Positions 1 through 5,801 of a stretch of 8,747 bases of DNA are shown piece after piece. Every line of letters begins with the position of its first letter. Positions within the stretch are counted from its first letter, which is position 1. This DNA is from Candidatus Rokuibacteriota bacterium. Lineage in GTDB: Bacteria > JAUVQV01. The notes below the pieces were generated by a model. The model was not told where the DNA came from and searched no databases. It saw nothing but the letters and a program-made list of their open reading frames with translations. Position numbers and translations under genes: made by a program. Location: the NCBI GenBank assembly GCA_030609125.1, contig JAUWCW010000069.1:1-8747 (forward strand). Reading direction: 5' to 3'.

Positions 1-84
1 GAGCCCCGGGTGGAACCGCCGCCCGAGGCGCCCGAACCGGATGAGTCGGCGCCGAAGAGAGGAAGGCCGAAGAAAGAGGGATAG
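1..84 (+). CDS. C-terminal end of an unidentified protein (partial, AT-hook-like tail)
   Basis: The first frame is open from base 1 and stops at TAG 82-84, giving 27 residues. They are rich in Pro and Glu (E-P-P-P-E-A-P-E-P) and end in the basic motif K-R-G-R-P-K-K-E-G. The G-R-P core flanked by basic residues resembles an AT-hook, which binds the minor groove of AT-rich DNA, but such tails also occur in disordered proteins with no known DNA role. The gene ends 15 bases before pilT, so the two may be co-transcribed. The family cannot be named from this fragment. It is taken as real because of the clean stop, the tight spacing to pilT and a composition typical of a disordered C-terminus. Confidence 0.55.
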   Translation, partial: EPRVEPPPEAPEPDESAPKRGRPKKEG

Positions 85-99
85 GAAGGAGTAGGAACC

Positions 100-1281
100 A
101 TGCAGCTCAATGAAATGCTCAAGGTGGCTGCCGAGAAGCTCGCCTCCGACGTTCATCTCAAGGTCGGTGTCGCTCCCGTTCTGCGCATAGACGGGCACCT
201 CACGGCCCTGCAGGAGATGGGGCGTCTTTCGCGGGAGTGGATGATGGACACCATTTTCGGCATCATGAACCCCAACCAGAAAGAGCAGTTCATAAAGAAC
301 CACGACCTCGACATGGCCTACAGCGTCCCGGGGCTGGGCCGCTTCCGGGTGAACATCTACCAGCAGAGGGGGACGGTGGGCGCCGTCTTCCGCGTTATTC
401 CCATGAAGGTCCTGTCCATCAAGGAGCTCAATCTTCCGGAGATCGTCGAGAACCTCGCCCTCGAGCCCCGGGGCCTCATCCTCGTCACCGGCACCACGGG
501 TAGCGGAAAGTCGACGTCCCTTGCGGGGATGGTCGACCACATCAACAACACCCGCAACGCGCACATCATGACTATCGAGGACCCCATCGAGTACCTCCAC
601 CGCGACCGCATGAGCCTTCTGAACCAGCGCGAGGTCGGTTTTGACACCAACTCTTTCTCCACCGCGCTGCGCCACGCCCTGCGACAGGACCCGGACGTCA
701 TCATGGTCGGTGAGATGCGCGATCACGAGACGATCTCCACGGCCCTCGTCGCCGCCGAGACGGGGCACCTGGTCCTCTCCACGCTGCATACCTCGGACGC
801 GACGGAGACGATCAACCGCATCATATCGGTTTTTCCGGCGCACCAGCAGCAGCAGATCCGCCTCCAGCTCGCCACCGTCCTGGAGGGCATCGTCTCCATG
901 CGCCTCGTGCCCCGGGCCGACGGGAGAGGCCGGGTGCCGGCCGTCGAGGTCCTGGTGGCGACCACCATCGTCCGGGAGTGCATCATCGACAAGGAGCGGA
1001 CCAAGGGGATCCACGACATCATCGCCGCCGGCCGCTCGCAGTACGGCATGCAGACCTTCGACCAGGCCCTGATGGACCTGTACGGCAAGGAGCTGATCAC
1101 CTACGAGGAGGCGATCAAACAGTGCACCAACCCCGACGACTTCTCCCTCAAGATCAAGGGCATCGAATCCACCGAAGACCTGACCTGGGAGAAGGAGAGG
1201 GACAAGGTCGAGACCCTGACGAGGCGCCGGGACACCGGCAAAGGCGCCGGCGGCTTCGAGATCGACCGCTTTTCAAAATGA
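100..1281 (+). CDS. pilT: Type IV pilus retraction ATPase, PilT family
   Basis: This is a hexameric secretion ATPase of the PilT/GspE superfamily, which works at the cytoplasmic base of the type IV pilus and depolymerises pilin for twitching, adhesion or DNA uptake. The protein has 393 residues. An N-terminal PAS-like domain (about 1-100) precedes the RecA-like core. Visible motifs are Walker A G-T-T-G-S-G-K-S-T (131-139), the Asp box around T-I-E-D-P-I-E (158-164), Walker B with G-E (204-205), the His box L-S-T-L-H-T (His230) and the PilT-type G-M-Q-T-F-D-Q (from 316). The start is supported by GAAGGAG (85-91) eight bases upstream. The AIRNLI retraction motif of classical PilT reads I-V-R-E-C-I here (290-295), and a charged tail of about 40 residues follows the usual end. 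It could be a PilT paralogue such as PilU, but the overall pattern favours PilT. Confidence 0.92.
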   Translation: MQLNEMLKVAAEKLASDVHLKVGVAPVLRIDGHLTALQEMGRLSREWMMDTIFGIMNPNQKEQFIKNHDLDMAYSVPGLGRFRVNIYQQRGTVGAVFRVIPMKVLSIKELNLPEIVENLALEPRGLILVTGTTGSGKSTSLAGMVDHINNTRNAHIMTIEDPIEYLHRDRMSLLNQREVGFDTNSFSTALRHALRQDPDVIMVGEMRDHETISTALVAAETGHLVLSTLHTSDATETINRIISVFPAHQQQQIRLQLATVLEGIVSMRLVPRADGRGRVPAVEVLVATTIVRECIIDKERTKGIHDIIAAGRSQYGMQTFDQALMDLYGKELITYEEAIKQCTNPDDFSLKIKGIESTEDLTWEKERDKVETLTRRRDTGKGAGGFEIDRFSK

Positions 1282-1333
1282 TCGGGGATCGTCCCCGGTT
1301 GTTTGCGAAAGAGAAGGTCTGCCCCCTTTCGCA
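1281..1333 (+). promoter_or_regulatory. Two consecutive hairpins in the pilT-yebC gap
   Basis: The first hairpin has arms at 1281-1288 and 1292-1299 around the loop TCG, with core CGGGGA/TCCCCG, one G-T wobble and an outer A-T pair. It starts on the last base of the pilT stop codon. The second is a perfect 8-bp inverted repeat, TGCGAAAG (1304-1311) and CTTTCGCA (1326-1333), with a 14-base loop. It ends two bases before the yebC Shine-Dalgarno GGAGGT (1336-1341). Neither hairpin is followed by a real T-run, so a strong intrinsic terminator is unlikely. An mRNA processing signal or a brake on yebC translation is possible. Confidence 0.4.
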
Positions 1334-1349
1334 GCGGAGGTAAGCGAAC

Positions 1350-2093
1350 ATGTCCGGTCACAGCAAGTGGGCCAGTATCAAGCACAAGAAGGCCGCCACC
1401 GACGCCAAGCGGGGCCGCATCTTCACCAGGCTCATCAAGGAGATCACCGTGGCCGCCCGCATGGGCGGCGGCGACCCGGACGGCAACCCGCGGCTGCGCA
1501 CCGCCGTCCTCGCCGCCAAGACCCAGAACATGCCCCAGGACAACATCAAGAGGGCCATCAAGAAGGGGGCCGGCGAGCTTCCCGGCCAGTCGTACGAGGA
1601 GGGAGGCTTTGAGGGCTACGGTCCGGGCGGGACCGCCGTCCTGGTCGAGGTGCTCACCGACAACCGCAACCGCACCGTGGCCGAAATCAGGCACGCCTTC
1701 GCGAAACACGGGGGCAACCTGGGCGAGACGGGCTGCGTGAACTGGATGTTCGAGAAAAAGGGCGTCCTTCTCGTCGAGCAGGACAAGGCCGACGAAGACG
1801 AGCTCATGGAGCTCGCCCTCGAGGCCGGCGCCGACGACATAAGCCGGGAGGACGGCAACTTCGAGATAACCACCGCCCCCGCCGTCTTCGAGGCCGTGAA
1901 GAAAGCCCTGGAGGAGGAGGGTGTCCCTCTCGTTCTCGCGGAGGTGAGCATGATCCCCCAGAGCACGGTCCGGCTGGAGGGGAGCGACGCCAAGAGGATG
2001 CTTCGGCTCATGGAGGCCCTCGAGGACCACGACGACGTCCAGAACGTGGCCGCCAACTTCGACATCGACGCCTCCGTCATGGAAGACATGTAG
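1350..2093 (+). CDS. yebC: YebC/TACO1 family protein
   Basis: This 247-residue protein has the usual family length and opens with the hallmark [14 protein letters not shown], followed by A-K-R-G-R-I-F and [11 protein letters not shown]. The family has a basic helical N-terminal domain (about 1-75) and two alpha/beta domains. YebC was long annotated as a DNA-binding transcriptional regulator. Its mitochondrial relative TACO1 is a translational activator, and recent work supports a ribosome-associated role in bacteria. The start has a strong Shine-Dalgarno, GGAGGT (1336-1341), eight bases upstream. It lies directly ahead of ruvC, an order common in proteobacteria and relatives, and is probably co-transcribed with ruvC and ruvA. 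No truncation or unusual residues were seen. Confidence 0.95.
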   Translation: MSGHSKWASIKHKKAATDAKRGRIFTRLIKEITVAARMGGGDPDGNPRLRTAVLAAKTQNMPQDNIKRAIKKGAGELPGQSYEEGGFEGYGPGGTAVLVEVLTDNRNRTVAEIRHAFAKHGGNLGETGCVNWMFEKKGVLLVEQDKADEDELMELALEAGADDISREDGNFEITTAPAVFEAVKKALEEEGVPLVLAEVSMIPQSTVRLEGSDAKRMLRLMEALEDHDDVQNVAANFDIDASVMEDM

Positions 2094-2115
2094 CGGGGGA
2101 GCAGGGACCGTCCTC

Positions 2116-2640
2116 ATGTTCCGGGTACTTGGCATCGACCCCGGCCTCACCGCCACCGGCTACGGCATCATCGAGGTCGACGGGCGGCGCCACAGCGTCG
2201 TCGAGTCGGGGACGGTCCGCTCGGGCAAGGGCGACCTCGGTGTGCGCCTGCGCAGGATCAACGACGCCCTCCTCGACGTCATCGGCCGCTGCGGGCCGGA
2301 GGCCGCCGCCGTGGAGGACATATTCCATCACAAGAACGCCCGGAGCGCGCTCATGCTGGGCCAGGCCCGGGGCGCCGCCATCCTCGCCGCCGCCGCGGCG
2401 GGCCTGCCGGTCTTCGAGTACTCGGCCCTGCAGGTCAAGCAGGCCGTCGTCGGCTACGGCAAGGCCGAGAAGCAGCAGGTACAGAAAATGCTCCCGAGCC
2501 TCATGACGATGACCGAGGAGCCCGATTCGGCGGACGCCGCGGATGCCCTTGCGGTCGCCTTCTGTCACGCCGGCCACGCGGTGACGGCCCGGGCGCGCCG
2601 CTGCGCCCTCCCCGCCGGAGCGCGGAGGGGCCGCCGGTGA
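2116..2640 (+). CDS. ruvC: Holliday junction resolvase RuvC
   Basis: RuvC is the dimeric, Mg-dependent endonuclease that cuts Holliday junctions symmetrically during recombinational repair, with RuvAB. The 174-residue protein has the RNase H-like fold and all four expected acidic catalytic positions: Asp8 in G-I-D-P-G, Glu67 in A-V-E-D-I-F, and Asp140 and Asp143 in S-A-D-A-A-D-A-L. The segment H-K-N-A-R-S-A-L-M-L-G-Q-A-R-G (72-86) is also characteristic. The last 20 residues form an Arg-rich tail with no clear motif. The start is supported by AGGGA (2103-2107) eight bases upstream. The stop overlaps the ruvA start in the sequence GTGA, which suggests translational coupling and balanced output. 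Confidence 0.96.
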   Translation: MFRVLGIDPGLTATGYGIIEVDGRRHSVVESGTVRSGKGDLGVRLRRINDALLDVIGRCGPEAAAVEDIFHHKNARSALMLGQARGAAILAAAAAGLPVFEYSALQVKQAVVGYGKAEKQQVQKMLPSLMTMTEEPDSADAADALAVAFCHAGHAVTARARRCALPAGARRGRR

Positions 2641-3239
2641 TAGGCCGTCTCACGGGACGGCTCGCCCGCAAGAGCCCCCAGCAGATCATTCTCGACGCGG
2701 GGGGCGTCGGCTACCGCCTCCACGTCTCTCTTGCCACCTTCTACTCGCTGCCGGAGGAGGGGGGGGAGATCACCCTCGAGGTGTACACCGGTGTGCGCGA
2801 GGACGCCATCTATCTCTACGGCTTCCGGGACTCGCGGGAGAAGACCCTCTTCGAGCAGCTCATCACCGTCAGCAAGATCGGCCCCAAGCTCGCCCTGAAC
2901 ATCCTCTCCGGCATGGCGGGAGAGGACCTTCGCCGCGCCATCGTCAACGGCGACGTGGCTCATCTCTCGACCGTCCCCGGCGTCGGAGTCAAGACCGCCG
3001 AGCGGATGGTGGTGGAACTGCGGGACAAGATAGCCGCCTCCGATGACGCGCCCTCCCCGGAAATCGACCCCGGCCTCGGCGGCGACGAGAAACGGTCCGT
3101 CGACGACGCCGTGGCTGCCCTCGTCAACCTCGGCTACCGCAGGAAGGAGGCCGAAAAGGCCGTCGCCGGAGCGGCCCGCCAGGGCGGCACGGGCCTGGAA
3201 GCCCTCATCCGCGGCGCCCTCACCCTGCTGAGCAAATAA
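2637..3239 (+). CDS. ruvA: Holliday junction branch migration protein RuvA
   Basis: RuvA binds the four-way junction as a tetramer and loads the RuvB motor. The 200-residue length is typical. Domain I (about 1-62) is the OB-fold, opening M-I-G-R-L-T-G and carrying Glu55 and Asp56, which match the acidic pin of the E. coli protein. Domain II has two helix-hairpin-helix elements, around S-K-I-G-P-K-L-A (79-86) and T-V-P-G-V-G-V-K-T-A (112-121). After a variable linker (about 136-152), domain III (153-200), which contacts RuvB, contains D-D-A-V-A-A-L-V-N-L-G-Y. The start is GTG at 2637, with GGAGGGG (2624-2630) six bases upstream, and it overlaps the ruvC stop. A G8 run at 2759-2766 lies inside the gene but the frame is intact. 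Confidence 0.96.
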   Translation: MIGRLTGRLARKSPQQIILDAGGVGYRLHVSLATFYSLPEEGGEITLEVYTGVREDAIYLYGFRDSREKTLFEQLITVSKIGPKLALNILSGMAGEDLRRAIVNGDVAHLSTVPGVGVKTAERMVVELRDKIAASDDAPSPEIDPGLGGDEKRSVDDAVAALVNLGYRRKEAEKAVAGAARQGGTGLEALIRGALTLLSK

Positions 3240-3288
3240 CGGGCCACGCGTCGTCGTCCTGACGGACACCTCTCAATTTCCCACGCAG

Positions 3289-3318
3289 TTGTGGAGATCC
3301 TGTATAAAATGTTAGAAT
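3289..3318 (+). promoter_or_regulatory. Candidate sigma-70 promoter for the nucleotide-sugar genes
   Basis: The 137-base gap after ruvA is clearly richer in A and T than the coding DNA around it. It holds TTGTGG (3289-3294) as a possible -35 and TAGAAT (3313-3318) as a possible -10, separated by 18 bases. A second AT-rich core, TATAAAAT (3303-3310), lies between them and could be used instead, but it has no convincing -35. Transcription from the TAGAAT box would start near 3325, giving a leader of about 50 bases. The -35 match is weak. Confidence 0.4.
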
Positions 3319-3376
3319 TCAGCCCGTTTTCATCAATTAATCCGAACTTCCGTGGACACTGTGAGGACCTGTGAGT

Positions 3377-4702
3377 ATGCGCGGTAAGAAAGCCCTGAAG
3401 GATTTCACGAAAAAAGTCGAAAGCCGCCGGGCCCGGGTGGCCGTCATCGGTCTGGGATACGTCGGCCTCCCGCTGGCGGTGGAGTTCGCCCAGGCGGGCT
3501 TCAAGGTAACCGGCATCGATGTCTCCCCGGCGAAGGTCAAGAGTGTCAACCGCGGGGTCTCCTACATCGCCGACGTGGCGAGCGGGGCCCTTCGGCCTCT
3601 CGTCAAGAAGAAGACGCTGCGGGCCACGGCGGACTTCCGGGCCCTGAAGTCCGCCGACGCCATCAGCATCTGCGTCCCCACGCCCCTGCGCAAGACCGGC
3701 GACCCGGACATCTCCTTCATCGTCGAGGTGGTGAAAGAGGTCCGCCGCCACCTTCACCCGGGCATGCTCGTCGTACTGGAGAGCACCACCTACCCCGGCA
3801 CGACGACGGAGGTCCTCCTGCCGGAGCTCGAATCGCCGGGGATGCAGGCCGGGCGCGATTTTTTCCTCGCCTTCTCTCCGGAGCGGGTCGACCCGGGGAA
3901 CGTCTCCTACCACACCGACAACACCCCGAAAGTGCTCGGCGGCTACACCCCCAGCTGCGGGAAGGCGGCGAAGGCGCTCTACGAGGCGGTGGTCAGCGAG
4001 GTGGTGCAGGTGTCGTCGCCCCAGGCGGCGGAGATGGTGAAGCTTCTGGAGAACACCTTCCGGAGCGTGAACATCGGCCTCGTCAACGAGGTCGCCCTCA
4101 TCTGCGACCGTCTCGGGCTCGACGTCTGGGAGATCATCGACGCCGCGGCGACCAAGCCCTTCGGCTTCATGCCCTTCTACCCGGGGCCGGGACTGGGCGG
4201 GCACTGCATACCCGTCGATCCCCACTACCTGTCGTGGAAGCTCAAGGCCCTCAACTTCAACGCCCGCTTCATCGAGCTGGCCGGGGAGATCAACAGCAGA
4301 ATGCCCCAGGTGGTGGTGGAGAGGATCACCGCGGCGCTCAACGAGCGCAGGAGGCCGCTGAAGGGATCGAAGATCCACATCCTCGGCGTGGCCTACAAGA
4401 AGAACGTGAGCGACACCCGCGAGTCGCCCGCCCTGGACGTCATGGCTCTTCTCGAGAAGGCGGGGGCCGCCATCTCCTACTCGGACCCCTTCGTGCCGAA
4501 GATCTCGCTGGGCTCGAAAACCTTCCGCTCGCGGAAACCGACCGCGTCGCTGCTGAAAAAAGCGGACGCGGTGGTCATCGTGACGGACCACACCGACTTC
4601 GACTACAAGGGTATCGTCAAGGCATCGCGGCTGGTGATAGACACGCGCAACGCCGTCGCCAACGCCGGCATCCGGCCCCTGAAAAAGGTGGTCAAACTCT
4701 AG
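3377..4702 (+). CDS. UDP-N-acetyl-D-hexosamine 6-dehydrogenase (WbpA/TviB type)
   Basis: This NAD-dependent enzyme belongs to the UDP-glucose/GDP-mannose dehydrogenase family. It oxidises C6 of a UDP-sugar to a carboxylate in two steps, in the cytoplasm. With the ATG at 3377 it has 441 residues. Seen in order are the NAD-binding Rossmann motif G-L-G-Y-V-G-L-P (25-32), the central helical segment K-L-L-E-N-T-F-R-S-V-N-I, the catalytic loop G-P-G-L-G-G-H-C-I-P-V-D-P with Cys277, and the C-terminal UDP-binding domain with G-V-A-Y-K-K-N-V-S-D-T-R-E-S-P. The K-L-L-E-N-T-F-R and H-Y-L-S-W-K segments resemble WbpA/TviB enzymes acting on UDP-GlcNAc more than glucose-specific Ugd; exact substrate is inferred. 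The start is ambiguous: GTG at 3371 is in frame, but GAGG (3363-3366) is better spaced from the ATG. The epimerase follows 23 bases downstream. Confidence 0.88.
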   Translation: MRGKKALKDFTKKVESRRARVAVIGLGYVGLPLAVEFAQAGFKVTGIDVSPAKVKSVNRGVSYIADVASGALRPLVKKKTLRATADFRALKSADAISICVPTPLRKTGDPDISFIVEVVKEVRRHLHPGMLVVLESTTYPGTTTEVLLPELESPGMQAGRDFFLAFSPERVDPGNVSYHTDNTPKVLGGYTPSCGKAAKALYEAVVSEVVQVSSPQAAEMVKLLENTFRSVNIGLVNEVALICDRLGLDVWEIIDAAATKPFGFMPFYPGPGLGGHCIPVDPHYLSWKLKALNFNARFIELAGEINSRMPQVVVERITAALNERRRPLKGSKIHILGVAYKKNVSDTRESPALDVMALLEKAGAAISYSDPFVPKISLGSKTFRSRKPTASLLKKADAVVIVTDHTDFDYKGIVKASRLVIDTRNAVANAGIRPLKKVVKL

Positions 4703-4725
4703 CTTCAAAGAACCGGGGAGGAACC

Positions 4726-5670
4726 ATGGCACGACGAAAAAAACTCGCCCTCGTCACCGGCGGCGCAGGCTTCATCGGCAACAATCTCGTCCGCGAGCTC
4801 CTGAGGCGCCGCTGGAAAGTCCGGGTGCTCGACAACTTCTCCACCGGGAAGAAAGAGAACGTAAAAGACTTCCGCGACAGGGTCGAAATCATCCGGGGCG
4901 ACATCCGCCGGGCTCCGGTCTGCCGCCGGGCCGTGGAAGGGGCGCGCACGGTCTTTCACCTGGCGGCCCTGCCGTCGGTGGCCCGCTCCGTCGAAGACCC
5001 CGTCTCCTCCAACGAGGTCAACGTGGTGGGCACCCTGAACCTCCTCGAGGCGTCCCGTCTCGACGGCGTCGAGAGCTTCGTCTACTCCTCCTCGTCCTCC
5101 GTCTACGGCGACACGCCGACACTGCCGAAGGTTGAGACCATGCCCGAGACCCCCATGTCCCCCTACGCCGTCAGCAAGCTCACCGGGGAGAAGTACTGCA
5201 AGGTCTACGACCGCCTCTACGGCCTGCGCACCGTCGGCCTGCGCTATTTCAACGTCTACGGGCCGCGCCAGGACCCGACGTCCGAGTACTCGGCGGTCAT
5301 CCCCAAGTTCATCACCAGCCTGCTGCGGGGAGAGCAGCCGGTGATCTACGGCGACGGCCGGCAGACCCGCGACTTCACCTTCATCGACGACGTCGTGGAG
5401 GTCAACATCAGGGCCGCCGAATCGGAGGCCGGCGGCGTCGCCGTGAACGTGGGCGCCGGGGACCGCTACAGCCTTCTAAAGCTGGTGCGGGTCCTAAACG
5501 GGATCATCGGCACGAAGATCAAGCCCGTCTTCGCCGCCCCCCGCGCCGGGGACGTGCGCCACTCCCTCGCCTCCGTCGCCGCGGCGCGCAAGCACCTCGG
5601 CCACCGCCCGCGCTACTCCCTCGACCAAGGCCTCGTCGAAACGGTAGACTTCTTCCGCAGCCGGCCATAA
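4726..5670 (+). CDS. NAD-dependent UDP-sugar 4-epimerase (WbpP/TviC-like SDR)
   Basis: This is an extended short-chain dehydrogenase of 314 residues. It has the NAD-binding G-G-A-G-F-I-G (12-18), the region D-N-F-S-T-G (36-41), a Ser-rich catalytic stretch (121-125) and the catalytic Y-x-x-x-K pair Tyr147 and Lys151. It also has R-Y-F-N-V-Y-G-P-R-Q-D-P (173-184) and G-D-V-R-H-S (275-280). The small Ser at 280, where strict UDP-glucose epimerases have a bulkier residue, suggests acceptance of N-acetylated sugars, as in WbpP and TviC. With the dehydrogenase upstream, the likely product is UDP-GalNAc-uronic acid or a similar precursor for surface polysaccharide; this is inferred from the pairing. 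The start at 4726 has GGAGG (4717-4721) four bases upstream. The frame is open further upstream, but that stretch overlaps the dehydrogenase gene and is rejected. Confidence 0.88.
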   Translation: MARRKKLALVTGGAGFIGNNLVRELLRRRWKVRVLDNFSTGKKENVKDFRDRVEIIRGDIRRAPVCRRAVEGARTVFHLAALPSVARSVEDPVSSNEVNVVGTLNLLEASRLDGVESFVYSSSSSVYGDTPTLPKVETMPETPMSPYAVSKLTGEKYCKVYDRLYGLRTVGLRYFNVYGPRQDPTSEYSAVIPKFITSLLRGEQPVIYGDGRQTRDFTFIDDVVEVNIRAAESEAGGVAVNVGAGDRYSLLKLVRVLNGIIGTKIKPVFAAPRAGDVRHSLASVAAARKHLGHRPRYSLDQGLVETVDFFRSRP

Positions 5671-5679
5671 GAAACGAAT

Positions 5680-5699
5680 CTCTCTTGTCCGAAAGAGGG
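5680..5699 (+). repeat. Small hairpin just after the epimerase gene
   Basis: The arms are 5680-5686 (CTCTCTT) and 5693-5699 (AAGAGGG), giving seven pairs with one wobble around the loop GTCCGA. There is no T-run directly after it, so it is not a classical terminator by itself. Its right-hand GAGGG (5695-5699) can also pair with CCCTC (5711-5715), so it competes with a second possible fold. Confidence 0.35.
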
Positions 5700-5708
5700 T
5701 CATCAAAT

Positions 5709-5740
5709 CCCCCTCAATCCCCCTTTGCCAAAGGGGGAAG
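5709..5740 (+). repeat. REP-like dispersed palindrome, CCCCCTTT/AAAGGGGG type
   Basis: Two C5 runs (5709-5713 and 5719-5723) are followed by a tight hairpin with arms 5718-5726 and 5730-5738 around the loop GCC, nine base pairs. The pattern of ATCCCCCTCA, then ATCCCCC and a CCCCCTTT/AAAGGGGG stem, resembles a short repeat recalled from intergenic regions of many Desulfobacterota and Nitrospirota genomes. That family assignment is from memory. Only one copy is present in this window, so the repeat nature cannot be shown here. Confidence 0.55.
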
Positions 5741-5764
5741 TAGATATGTTCCCCTCTCTTTTTT
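5733..5764 (+). terminator. Probable intrinsic terminator of the sugar-gene unit
   Basis: GGGGGAA (5733-5739) can pair with TTCCCCT (5749-5755): six Watson-Crick pairs plus an outer G-T wobble, around a 9-base loop. The stem is followed at once by TCTCTTTTTT, ending in six T (5759-5764). This fits an intrinsic terminator for transcripts from the dehydrogenase and epimerase. The left arm shares its G-run with the preceding CCCCCTTT/AAAGGGGG stem, so the two folds exclude each other. Confidence 0.5.
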
Positions 5765-5792
5765 GTACTTGGCCGTTGATCTGCGCTAAAAT
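5763..5792 (+). promoter_or_regulatory. Candidate ruvB promoter giving a nearly leaderless mRNA
   Basis: TTGTAC (5763-5768) and TAAAAT (5787-5792) are separated by 18 bases and could serve as -35 and -10. The -10 differs from TATAAT at one position, while the -35 matches only TTG. The start of transcription would fall near 5799, two to four bases before the ruvB ATG at 5802. There is no Shine-Dalgarno-like stretch before that ATG, which agrees with a leaderless or nearly leaderless message. Confidence 0.4.
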
Positions 5793-5801
5793 CGCATTCT
5801 C

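Noticed and set aside
1101-2156. Minus-strand open frame (351 codons) over pilT end and yebC
   Set aside because: It is antisense to two well-supported genes and spans their gap. The translation is low-complexity with no family motif.
3240-3376. Terminator or small RNA after ruvA
   Set aside because: No stable stem followed by a T-run was found. The region is better explained as a promoter-containing gap.
4234-4725. Upstream extension of the epimerase reading frame
   Set aside because: The frame is open for 164 codons before 4726, but it runs inside the dehydrogenase gene and translates to low-complexity sequence. The Rossmann motif begins 12 residues after the ATG at 4726, which also has a good ribosome site.
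3134-4732. Long minus-strand open frame (532 codons) over the dehydrogenase gene
   Set aside because: It lies opposite a clear dehydrogenase with full motifs. Its translation is rich in His, Arg, Gly and Val with no recognisable domain, as expected for the antisense frame of a GC-rich gene.
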